Assembly: GCA_033002965.1 (NCBI GenBank)
Contig: JAURVB010014026.1
Coordinates: 1 to 64,000 of the forward strand
Reading direction: 5' to 3'
Source: Piper betle
Lineage: Eukaryota > Streptophyta > Magnoliopsida > Piperales > Piperaceae
DNA length: 64,000 nt
Part shown: positions 46,845-57,495 of the stretch, piece by piece
Position numbering within the stretch: the stretch's first letter is position 1
Layout of the letters: each line of letters starts with the position of its first letter
Notes under the pieces: generated by a model
Databases searched by the model: none
Told to the model about the DNA's origin: nothing
The model's input: the letters and a program-made list of their open reading frames with translations, nothing else
Program-made: the position numbers and the translations under genes

Positions 46845-47829
46845 ATGAATAATTTGTCCAGATCGATACAAACAGTTATAGGACAGCCCAGAAGTCTGAG
46901 ATCAGAACAGCCACCTAGAAGCTGTGTAGACAGATTTATAAGAAGAGGAAGCTCTTCAAATAATTTTGCCTCACACGAATTGAAGATATTATCGACATTG
47001 ATAACAATCTCGAAATATTCTCTAACAGACAATTAGACAGCTTGAGTCCTACAACTCTTTACAGGACAAACAGAGTTTTTAACGGAAACTCCATCTACAG
47101 ACACCAAAGAACAGAAGCTCTTCATTTACCTTCTGGTAGAGAAGAGAGACTTGCTTTGATAAGTCCAACTTCTGTACGACAGTTGTTGCAACGGCAACAC
47201 AATTACATTCATCTTGGCATGATTGTAATAGGTGTCAGAGGATTAACAAGAAACAAAACGGAGGAAAGGTTTTTCTAATCCTCTACGACGACAGGTTTTC
47301 AAACCCTAAGCAGGCTATTATGGGCCTAATAGAATGCGACATGAACAACAACATGGGAATTGTTTACATCAGTCCTAATTTCTCCATGTTGATAAAAGAT
47401 TTTAGCAAGTATATTAAAATACTTGTTAAAACACAGGGTTACGATAACTTCTCAGGAAACAATATACAGCTTGATATTGTTTTTATGGGAAGAACATCTA
47501 ATAACATGAACCATAAGTACATAGTTAATATAAATAACATTGTAGACTCACTCTCCTCTCACGGGGTAAGTTTTCTACAACCACAGTCAATGAACTCTGT
47601 GCTTGAAAACACAGAATGGTCATTCAATCTCAGGCCTCCTTCTGAGATTAGTGTTCCTACACAACATCACTTGTTCATTGAACCTGACAATACCATCCAT
47701 GTCAGATTCTCTGAATACACGAGAGAAACTGTTTCAGACGATGAAACAGAATCAATCAAATCCGAACTTGACGCTCCTAGACATAGCGAATACTATTCTA
47801 GAGACAAGAATGAGCGTAGTTTCAGATAA
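46845..47829 (+). pseudogene. Viral movement protein region (30K superfamily)
   Basis: Starts at ATG 46845 right after ORF2 and is broken in this arm near 46980 and again near 47260 by one-base losses. From 47320 it is open and carries the caulimovirid movement-protein pattern: IECDMNNNMGIVYISPNF, KILVKTQGYDNF, then FMGRTSNNMNHKYIVNINN and DSLSSHGVSF. Movement proteins of this type modify plasmodesmata for cell-to-cell spread. The inverted arm has different indels. Described as found; inactive in this state. Confidence 0.8.
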
Positions 47830-49143
47830 CCTAAACATGGATTATGTCTACATGGACCGTGACATAGCCCAATACTTCACAAATGATGAGCTTCAGGCCC
47901 ATTATGAATAAGATGTTGCCCACAAGAAAGAACCTAAAGGTTACACATTACAGAGAAACTTTTTAGGCCATGTCATAGCATATAAATGCACTGAGAACAC
48001 ATCAGTTACTGAACTCTCTGAGGTAACTGAAAAACAACAGATCTTAATGAACCCAGAAGCCTCTGCTGCTTCTTCATCCATACCAAGGGTAAATTTACCA
48101 CCTGAATCATTCAATTTCAATGAAGGATATCCTCCCAGGATACCTATACCTCTATACACGAATGATAACAGATTGGTAAAAACAAGGGGAAAAAGGCAAC
48201 CAAATGAGCCTTACTATTTCCCTAGTGAAAAGGTAATTTTAAATATTACCGAAGCAGACATCCAAACCTTTGACAACTACATAACTCAGTGGACAGCAAA
48301 TGTCGACCGAGACTTTGCAAACAAATACGAGTCCGATGTTAGAGACGGACATCAAATGATCAACATAGCTGAATCCTACTTAGGAGAAGTAGCAAGAGCA
48401 GCTTGGGAATCCTTCAAGGTTAAATACCCTGAAGAAGTCCTTAGAATTGCACAACAAGGTGTTAGCATAAAGAATTGGTGCTTCCTCATCCACCGAATTT
48501 TTACTGCTAACGATGCAAACACCGGTTTGATAAACAAACAAATCGAAGCCATGAGAGATCTTGAACAAATTCAATTGTTTGACTGGAAGTTTGTTAAGAA
48601 ATTCTTAATAGACTTTCTAACTCTCTCATCAATCAGCGGCAACTACTGTTCTCCAGACTTGGGAGAAAGGTTGTTTGCTAAACTCCCAGGTGATCTCGGA
48701 AAAGAGATACACAGCAAATGGAAAAGAACACCAAGTGCCACCTATATATGATAATATAGGAATTAGGATACAACACATAATTAGAATATTAAAAGATAAA
48801 TGCACTTATATAGCAACTCAGAAAATGTTGAAAAACTCTTCAACAGGTTTCTGCAGTGTTATATACACCCCACAACAGTATGGAAATGACAGTAACGTCA
48901 AAAGACCATACAGGTTAAAGGCTAAACCTAGAAGAAAGCCCACAAAAACATACTATATTAAGAAGTCTAAGGCTAGAAAGCCCACTCTCAACAAGGACAA
49001 ACACGTTAGGAAATTTAAGCCCAGTAAGGCTTACACAAAACTCTTACATGTTATGCGTGCAATGAGTCCGGACATCTCTCCTCTCATTGCCCTAAACGCA
49101 CAAACATGTATGACAAGAGGGCCATGGTTGTTACAACACCAAC
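47770..49143 (+). pseudogene. Viral coat-protein region with CCHC zinc knuckle
   Basis: A linker (about 47770-48046, interrupted by TAA at 47909) joins the movement region to the coat-protein core. The core is open from ATG 48047 to 48751, with WTANVDRDFANKYESD, ESYLGEVARAAWESFKVKY and WCFLIHRIFTAND. After frame changes a lysine/arginine-rich stretch follows at about 48890-49030. A CX2CX4HX4C zinc knuckle is at 49049-49090 (CYAC, then H and C at the right spacing). This order is that of caulimovirid capsid proteins, which package DNA and RNA through the knuckle. Frameshifts near 48740 and 49040 break it. Confidence 0.75.
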
Positions 49144-50025
49144 ATGGACCTAATCGAGATTAGCTCCGATGTCTCTGACACTTCTTCCATTTACTCCCTA
49201 GAAGAGGTTATCGGAATAAGCGAAATCGACAACAATGAGGTAGATTATAGCCTCATAAATAACTTGAACAGCTATAACAATGAACATAACTTCGCTGAAA
49301 AATACGGGTTGTCTGAAAACCCAGCACAACATATCATGAGCTCCTTAGACGAAATTGAAAGTCTAATGGATACAAACATGATGATGTTTACCCTAGCAAA
49401 GGCTGAGGTAAAATCAGACTGCAAAAATCACCATTGGTTACATGGGACGGGAAACAAGACAAAGCCCTGTTCATGGTGTGGATACCTACCAGACCTAAAC
49501 AGGAGAGCAAAATGCAGTCGGTGTCAACATGAAATATGCATAGTATGCATAAAATCTCAATTTGGAATTACTATTGAAGTAAAAGATACTCCAATAGGAA
49601 ATTCACAACAACAAAATCTTCAAATTTCAAGGATTAGAAATTTGGAGACAAGGCTAAATTCTCTAGAAGTCAGAATTGAACTTCTAGAAAAACAACAAAC
49701 TAATGACACTTTTGAACAAAACCTACCGGACGTAACCCAATTCTATGAGGAACCTGAATCCTCATCACAGACAAAAATGGGTTTAATACAAGGAAAATCT
49801 CCTTGTAACCACAACACAGTTGAAACCCAAGTATGGGTTAAGATAACACTTGGAGGTGTTAGTACAAGCTTAAACGCTTTTATTGACACCGGTTCAACCA
49901 GTTCATACATTAGCACACAACTATACAACCAACTGTTTTCTCATGTGAGAAAGGCACAAGCCAACCTCTCCGGTTATGGCAACACAATTCGATGGGACGA
50001 AAGCTCCAAACGAATATTACATTAA
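49144..50025 (+). pseudogene. Viral second Cys cluster and aspartic protease region
   Basis: Open for 293 codons. Early part: a C/H cluster followed by CSWC, 11 residues, CSRC, four residues, CIVC, exactly the CX2CX11CX2CX4CX2C spacing described for badna- and tungroviruses. A coiled-coil-like stretch follows (RIRNLETRLNSLEVRIELL). The protease follows with FIDTGSTSSYIS; DTGS lies at 49885-49896. The frame breaks just before the end of the protease near 49985, where an overlapping ORF (49976-50824) takes over. Confidence 0.8.
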
Positions 50026-50824
50026 AAATGCAAAGATTCAATTACTGAATAATTGCAACCAATATGGCACACCTCTTACCCTTAAGAGGATGTGGATCTA
50101 TGACATGTCTACCCAACACATAGACATGATCTTAGGTCAAAACTACATGGTCCATGATGAAAGATCTTGTTACATAACACAAGACTATTTCATCCTAGCA
50201 CACAATACCACAGTAAGCCCAGTAATATCAGAGGATATTACTAACCCAAAATACTATCAGAGTTACGAAGCACAGCGTGCTGACTCCATAACAAACGTGC
50301 GCACACCAACAAAGAAAATTCGAATTCACGTAGGACAAGATGATCAACCATTATTTCCTGACGAAACCGATGGCATCTCAGGAAAAACAGAAAATCCCTA
50401 CACTCACATACAGCCCATATCGGACTGTAAGTGTCACATGAACATCTTAGGCAAAAGCCCAAGCCCAGATGAATGCCTTATGCATTTCCTAGAAGAAAAT
50501 ACAGGCCCATCTGAAGAAATAAGTCTGGACTTGATAAGCCCAACAAACTTATTCAGATGTATGTATAACTCACAAAACATAGATGATTTCTTAAAACGAC
50601 TACAACATATTTCAATCATAGGAGAAAATCCTACACAGCATTGGGATAAGAATAATACCTATTACAAACTGGAAATCATAAATCCAGATTTAACAATCAA
50701 AGCCCAAGATATGAAATACACAAATTGGGAACAACAAGAATGCGATATGCACATTAAACAGCTCATGGACCTTAGCTTAATTCGAAAGTCCATCAGCCCA
50801 CATAAAGCCCAGCCTTCATTGTAA
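49976..50824 (+). pseudogene. Viral protease C-terminus to RT N-terminus
   Basis: Open for 282 codons. It contains the late protease segment (MILGQNYMVHDERSCYITQ) and then a linker rich in acidic residues, ending near the start of reverse transcriptase with EQQECDMHIKQLMDLSLIR. The RT domain resumes in another frame after a TAA at 50822. Confidence 0.7.
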
Positions 50825-51265
50825 ATAAAGGCTCGGAACAAAAACGAGGACAGTCCAGGATGGTCTTCAACTACAAAGAGACTAAATGACAATACGAGGG
50901 AAGACGGATACAAAATTCCCGACAAAGAACAACTCATCAACAGGATACAATCATCTAGATATTACTCAAAATTTGACCTAAAATCAGGATTTTGGCGAAT
51001 CAAGATGCATCCTGATTCAATACAATGGACGGCATTCTCTTGCCCCAACGGACACTACGAATGGCTAGTAATGCCCTTCGGACTAAAAACAGCTCCTCAG
51101 GTCTTTCAAAGAAAGATGGACAATGTTTTTAATCATTACACAGAGTTTACATGTGTATACATAGACGACATCCTTGTTTCTCAAAAACACAAGAACAGCA
51201 CTATGCACACCTCTATACTGTGCTAGCACTGTTTGAACAACACGGGTTGATTATTTCCAAGAAAA
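50825..51265 (+). pseudogene. Viral reverse transcriptase core
   Basis: Contains SKFDLKSGFWRIKMHPDS, then WLVMPFGLKTAPQVFQRKMD and the catalytic YIDDIL at 51158-51175. These are the standard RT blocks of Caulimoviridae. A frame change near 51200 leads to the downstream thumb and connection part. The enzyme normally copies pregenomic RNA to DNA; this copy is broken. Confidence 0.85.
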
Positions 51266-52005
51266 ATGGAAATAAATAAAACCCACATCTCTTTCCTTGG
51301 AACCGAATTAGGTCAAGGAACAATACGGTTACAACCACATATTGCATCAAAGATCCTTGAGTTTCCTGACAAAATGGAAGATGCAAAACAGCTGAGAAGC
51401 TTCCTAGGCATACTTAACTATGCTAGGAACTTTATCAAAGATCTAGGTAAATATACCGGACCTTTGTATAACAAAACAAACCAAACAGGGTTAAATTTCT
51501 TTAACTCTGAAGACATCAAACTCATCAAAAAGATTAAGACTCTAGTCAGAGCCTTACACACAACTACATTACCCCTTGACACAGACTATTTAATCATAGA
51601 ATGTGATCGGTTGTTGATCAAGGATGAGGTGTTATCCTCTTAAAGAAAGCACATAAATACACTCCCAAAACAGAAGAATCCATCTGTCGATACGGCAGCG
51701 GAAAATACAAGGAACAGACAGGGTACATGACAAGCTTAGATTTTGAGATCTTGGCGGTATGTACGCCTTAGAGACATTTGAACTCTTCATTACTGGAAAG
51801 AAAGAATTTACAATTAGAACAGATTGCTGAGGCTATAGTTAAATACTCACAACAAATAAAAGGAAAAACAAAAGGACTGAATGCCAAGAGATGGCTCAGG
51901 TTCCAAAACTTCCTCCTTACTAGAGGAACTAATATACAATGGGAACACATTAAAAGGTAGTAAGAATAAAACAGCGGATATATTATCCAGGCTTTTATGC
52001 CAACA
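51266..52005 (+). pseudogene. Viral RT thumb and RNase H region
   Basis: The part at 51266-51643 carries HISFLGTELGQGTIRLQPH and QLRSFLGILNYARNFI, typical of the RT-RNase H connection. RNase H follows in several frames: IIECD, then SLDFEIL and ALETFELFITGKKEFTIRTD, and finally KNKTADILSRL. At least three frameshifts interrupt it. Confidence 0.8.
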
Positions 52006-52008
52006 AGA

Positions 52009-52228
52009 AGTTTGAAAACTTCCAAAAATTCAGGGTTCACGATCCTTAAAATCGTACAAAACAAAAGTTTGAAAACTTTAAAATTCAGGGTTCTCGATTC
52101 CTTAAAATCGAAAAAACACAAGTTTGAAAGCTTTAAAATTCAGGGTTCTCGATTCCTTAAAATCGCAAAAACAAAAGTTTGAAAACTTCAAAATTCAGGG
52201 TTATCGGTTCCTTAAAAATCGAACTAAC
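52009..52228 (+). repeat. Four tandem copies of a 55-57 bp repeat in the virus
   Basis: Units start at 52009, 52066, 52121 and 52176, each beginning AGTTTGAAA. Each contains a short dyad of the form CGATTCCTTAAAATCG able to form a small hairpin; the first and last units have variants. It lies exactly between the end of RNase H and the last viral ORF. Confidence 0.85.
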
Positions 52229-52236
52229 TTTCTTCT

Positions 52237-53663
52237 TTGTATCACTCTTCAGACAATTATGCCCCCAAGGCTACTTGGGATTACAAAAACAAGGGCGACA
52301 TGGAGCTTAGTCTCCGACCACACATGACAAAGGGAAAGGAGTTTCTCGGAACATTGCTTTCCTTCGGACAAACACAATTGGTATCTTACGAGAATACCCA
52401 CAGACAACACATCAGCAAGGACTGTTTACGCCTTGATGATTCTAAAGTATGTATCATTGACAACATATGGAACATTAGCAGCACAAACGCCACAGAGAAG
52501 ATTATGGTCATTAGTGCTTTAATCTTTTACTTTGGAAAAATACAAGAGAAGCCTAAGGGTAAGAATTTCTGTTGCTACGCCCTCTTCACTGGACCAAAAT
52601 ACGGTCTCTACAAAACTTATCCAGAGCTTCAACAAGCCATTGGATCCACTAAAGCCTCCTTCAGGATACTACAATATTGAACAAGCAGCTGAAGATGTTG
52701 CAGCCACATGCGGCCCTTCATACTTCAGAAGCCCGTTACTGGTCAGCAGCCCAGTAATTGAAGAAACATCTTATGCACAAGCCATTTCAACTCCTCCTCT
52801 CAACAGCCAAGACAAATTACGCTCTCAGGTTGAATGCGTATTTGAATTTTTGAAAAGAGCACAACAGGAAAATACTCCCACAACTCGACTCTTGTCTTAG
52901 AGTTAAGTATGATACGGAGTACGACATTAGAAGACAATGCAAGGCACCATTTACAACATGCAACCGAGGCTTATGCTGTAGATGTCAAGTTATCTACAGC
53001 TTAAGAAAAGCTTACATTTCGGCGGAAGAATTCCCTATACAACACTACAGAGATGTACAAATTACAATTGAAGCAATACTACAAACAGGATTACTAGCTG
53101 AGGTTCTTTTCAGAATGAAGAAGGAATCGAAGCTACCACACTATATTCAGGACATTTGCGAAACAGCCCTATTCGGGAAAGGAAGAAGACTCCGTCTGAA
53201 AATTGAGGCGTCTCCTCCTTTGTTCAAAAACAACATGCTCATTGAAGAATCCAACTGCTTCATGGCTCTTGGACTAAGTTACAGTGACGAGCTCCCCGAG
53301 CTGGATCAGATCAATCTCGAGCCAGACTGGGAAGTCTTGCCCACAAACACTTGGGCTCCATTACACAAGCAACTCGAGTTAGCCAGAGCCCATACACAAA
53401 GCTACAACTACTGTTGGACATCTAAGGTGTTTGAAAACTTCACCTTAATGTTAACAGGCCCAACTTACAGGTTCTTTTGGGCTAAAGACTTCGGCCCATA
53501 TATCCATCCATTTTGCGAGACGAAGAATCTCAAACTCATTGAGATGTTTTCCTCTCTCCCGATCCATGATGACGCATCGCATGACAACACACCAGCGCAA
53601 TCCGACAAAGACAGCAAGGACAGCACTCAGGCTCCAACAATCAATTTGGCACAAACAGAGTAA
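52237..53663 (+). pseudogene. Viral 3' ORF, viroplasmin/transactivator-like
   Basis: Coding spreads over three overlapping frames (52237-52680, 52532-52900, 53115-53663) separated by frameshifts. No ATG is present at the start; the first in frame is near 52302. A segment YALFTGPKYGLYKTYPELQQ followed, after a shift, by YNIEQAAEDVAA has the pattern of the viroplasmin domain of caulimovirid transactivator/inclusion-body proteins. The C-terminal part (KTL-rich then QSDKDSKDSTQ) ends at TAA 53661. In tungroviruses the ORF in this place is expressed from a spliced RNA; whether that holds here is unknown. Confidence 0.6.
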
Positions 53664-53789
53664 GAAGACGTGGTAGGCCCATCTCTCCACCAACTTCTCC
53701 ATAATGTAAGGTCACTATTTGACCCACTTGTAAATATTGTGTCGTTTTGTTGAGTCATAGTGTAAGTGGGATAAGCATCCGAGGGCTTG
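53664..53789 (+). other. Viral 3' non-coding remainder
   Basis: 126 bases between the last ORF and the right host flank. No convincing TATA box, primer-binding site or poly(A) signal was recognised, so most of the intergenic control region is absent. Confidence 0.5.
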
Positions 53790-54022
53790 ACTTAATAAGG
53801 GGTATTCATTCTAGGATCTTTGTGGTTGAAATGATTAACTAATTTAAGCAGCTAGGCGATGCCGTCATGGCTGTAAGACCTTAAGAGAGCTTGGTACTAC
53901 GACTTGTGTTCATATTTTGTGCATACAGGGCCTAAGTTGGAGCTACATGAGCTTGGTATAGGCGGTAAGAAAAGAAAAAATTAATCGATCTTCATAATAA
54001 AATATATATATATATATATATG
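53790..54022 (+). repeat. Long flank duplication at the virus insertion, right copy
   Basis: Same sequence as 44057-44288, including a second exon 7 at 53929-53964, and running into the TA microsatellite. Confidence 0.85.
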
Positions 54023-54117
54023 TGTGTATATATATATATATATGTATATATGTATATATATGTATATATATGTATATATGTATATATATGTATATATGTA
54101 TATATATGTATATATGT
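53999..54117. repeat. TA/TATG microsatellite in intron 7 of copy D
   Basis: About 120 bases of (AT)n with TATATG variants. Copies B and C have short TA or CA tracts at the same place. It is the target region of the viral insertion. Confidence 0.9.
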
Positions 54118-56895
54118 CAAGTGCTTAGGATAGTTCATAGTTTTAAAGCTCCAATTTTAACTCCAAGAACACACTCTTAATCAGCTTGACCTGATAGTTT
54201 TTGAGTCATAAGGCTGCACCACATTAAATACGAGACTCCATTTGATTCCATAATGCAATTTATATAAATCTTAGAAAATTTAAGATTGATGATATTATTA
54301 CAACTTCGCTCAGTTTCATTACTCCCAACTATGTGACCAACCTACTTTATTAGGATCAGCTTGTGGTCATGGAATGATGATTTTTAAAATGTTTTTATTT
54401 TGCTCATTTACACTGTTGCAATTACAATATGTAGTCTAAGTTAAGCATATATATATATATATATTCTCTCTGAGATAATCTTGACATTCTTGAGTGTAGA
54501 TGGAGGAAGTGAAAGTCCGCATGGAAAAAACCCCACAGAAGGTAATCCTTTGTAGTTAGTTAATTATGTATGCATGAATTTCAAATTGGAAAGAGTTTAT
54601 GATACCCATATTATGATGGTTTAGAACTTGTTCATTTCAATTTTTAATGTTACAGGTCCAACACATCAAACTCAGCCAATCCATATAGATTCTGAAGGTA
54701 GAACGCTGCCTATACATAAAAAAATATGTTTGTTTTCTTTCTTTTCAAAGCTCTTTGTAAGGCTAATTCTTTGGTTTGACTAAACTTTAGAAGACTGCCC
54801 AAGTAAATTATTCATTATTAACTTAAGATATTACAAACTATAAACATATGAAGAAATGACATTCTAACTTTATTCAGGCCTATTCTTTTGCTAAATTTAC
54901 ATTTCTTTTCATCTCTATTCCACTATATTATTTTTTAGCTACTTGTGTACTTTTGTAAACTGAATCTAGTCATCCCATTTTCATAAAGCTTTTAACACCT
55001 TCACAATTACCCCAGTTATTACCTAGTGTTAAAAAAATAATAAGTAAAAACAAAAAAACTGTACCCGAGAGACGTACCATAGTTATACATTCCTGGTGGT
55101 CTTATGATCACATCTAAAAGTTTGTTTTTGTTTAAATTTTTCGTTTTTATACCTTTAAACCTAACTTACGGGGACAATCTAGATATATTACACAAATATT
55201 AAAAAAATAGATTTGCTTATAGTGTGAACTTGCAACATACTGATTAAAGCACAACACAAGCTTGGTCAATGATTGTTACTTATATGAAAACCAATAGAAA
55301 TAAATCATACAGATTGGGAAGACTATACAATTGTTAGCATGTCTATATTCTTATCACTGATTATGTTTCAAGTGGCTTGAAATACTCTATAGGATAAATG
55401 TAATTACTAAAACTTAATGACACCTAGGTGGTAAGTTTTCTTGATAGCACACAAGTTACAGCCAAGTTGAGTAGAACATGACATACAACATCAGGAATCA
55501 GTTCCTAAAGCACCTCAAAATCAAGAAGGTATAAAAACACAATAAAAATCGAGTTAGTATTTTAGATTAAGATTAAGTTACAAATACATCAGTTTTAAAT
55601 ATTTAAACTAACTCCCGAAAGAAATTGTGAATAGATATTATTTGCTCAAATAAATCCTACTGTTGAACAACTTTTACCTCAAAATAAAACTTTAAACCAA
55701 ACTTGACAAAGGAAACACAAATGCGAATAGCGAAAAACGTGACAAGTCCTAGTTCACTTGAAAAACAAAAAATTATGTCATTTTTGTACTTGAAAATATG
55801 GTGTTCTCATTTTTGTGATTTTTAACTTAACATTTGATTTTCGATTATAAGGTGGAATCAGCATGTACTTCCCCCGAATTATACGTCACTTGTGTACATC
55901 ATCGAACATCTTTTGCAGATAGCTCTGATTCCGCTAGGACTTGGTAAGTTTCTTGTCTTATTATTTCCAAAATAGCCTGATTTGCTTTTCATAAATTAGA
56001 ACTCAACAATCATTAGTGTTGTCATTGCGGCTCTGAATTCTGACCATGAATGGAATCAGAATAGAACAGCTTTCTTATTCCCCCATTCATCAGTATAGGC
56101 AGCCTTATATGTTGAACATCTCTAATTTACGGTCTAGGATTATTTTCTTTAGTTACTTAAAGAAGTTGAACATTATTGATGTTTGATGAGAAATCCATAC
56201 ATTTAAGAATGATAAACTAAAGCCATGTAAGGCATTTCATAGGTGCAAGTAAATGCATTTGAGAAAATTCAGCCTTTCTCTCCCTCTATCTATCTATCTG
56301 TTGGTCTGTCTATATATCAAACTGTTTATCTCTATAACATGTATGATTCCATGCATACATTAAAATATGAGTTCGAATTAATTAATTACACTTAGAAAAT
56401 TGACATCAATGGCAACAAAAGAAAGCACTAACGGCTTCCATCAATTTGCAGAATTCGGAAGATTTCAAAGAATTAAGACGCAAAAGGAGAAGCACATATG
56501 GGCCGCCCAAGTTATGAAAGAACTAATAAAAAATGAATCCTCTTACGAATATGAAAACACTGGCATGGCTCCAACTGGCATGTCTCCAACAACTACAACG
56601 TATAGAGTTCTGGAATCAGCAATAGAAACTATGGGGACAGATGAACCACAATTAAAGCAATCAACTGAAGGTCAAGAAAAAAATGGAGTGCAAAAGAAAA
56701 AGGAAGGTACAAATACCGTTTACTTATTAAATGATAAATTGTTATCTTAAAAAGGTTGAAGCGCTAGACGTTCATCCTTCTTGTGCTCTGCAAAATGGTA
56801 ATTGGACTTGGGAGGAGTCAAATATGAGCTAAAGGTACTCAGCGAGTATAAGCTGAGCTGCACCCTTGGTACCAAAATACTACAAGGGTTAGGAT

Positions 56896-57495
56896 TGTAT
56901 GTAGCTCAATGAAAAGGGCAGCCTAGTAAACAAAGACTCCAAGACGGGTTTGAATCATGGTTGAACCATGAAGGGTCTAATCTAGCAACACATACCATTA
57001 GGTCACAGTTGCATTTTACATGGGTTGCTTCTATAACTTGAACCCATAACCATTAGGTCATATGACAACTACTTTAACAAGTTACGCCGACGTTCTACTT
57101 CCTTGTGCGTCACAATTTAATTTTTAAAAAAACCACGAGAAAGATCCAATATACTCAAAGAATCGGTATATATATCAGGTAAAAGATAAAAAAAGACATT
57201 AGAAAAAAAGAAGGATTTTTAGACCCATCTTATTCTTTCTAGATCCCCAGTATACCTATCCTACATTGGATGTGGAGATGTACTTAAGGCTTATGATATG
57301 GAGCCTCAGACTGGCTAATCATCTCTATGAAAACCTTTACATTCCCATGATTCTACTGTAAAGGCTTTTCACGATATGCAGTGCAAGTTTCTCCAAATGC
57401 CCACATATTAAGGAATGGAACCTACTCCAAGTTGATAGTAGTAGGCATTGTCATAGCTTAAGTACTTGAGATCAAAATGCCCCTTTTTGTTTGCT
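56896..57495 (+). mobile_element. About 600-bp insertion in intron 11 of copy D, SINE-like start
   Basis: Absent from the same intron in B (near 19125) and C (near 28260). Its left end has GTAGCTCAATGAAAAGG (56901-56917), resembling a tRNA A box, and GGTTTGAATC (56948-56957), resembling a B box, the internal polymerase III promoter of plant SINEs. The rest is unrecognised, and no clear A-tail or target duplication was found. Confidence 0.4.

Larger units (their letters stand above)
46162..48000 (+). repeat. Inverted-repeat arm, right (viral ORF1 to movement-protein region, sense)
   Basis: Partner of 44289-46119. At its right end the sequence continues into the rest of the viral genome (ACATCAGTTACTG onward), while the left arm ends in host TA repeat. 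Confidence 0.9.
44289..53789 (+). mobile_element. Endogenous pararetrovirus (Caulimoviridae), rearranged
   Basis: About 9.5 kb of caulimovirid sequence in intron 7 of copy D. Plus-strand order: ORF1, ORF2, 30K-type movement protein, coat protein with CX2CX4HX4C knuckle, a second Cys cluster CX2CX11CX2CX4CX2C, aspartic protease (DTGS), reverse transcriptase (YIDDIL), RNase H, a tandem repeat, then a further ORF with a viroplasmin-like part. The first 1.8 kb is additionally present inverted at the left end. The second Cys cluster is known from badnaviruses and tungroviruses, and the extra 3' ORF recalls the four-ORF tungrovirus plan. Many frameshifts and stops, and most of the intergenic promoter and primer-binding region is missing, so this copy is not an intact virus. 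Confidence 0.9.

Noticed and set aside
54000..54118. TA/TATG tract as a functional origin or CRISPR-like repeat
   Set aside because: Simple microsatellite expansion; no spacers or associated genes, and the homologous introns carry short versions.
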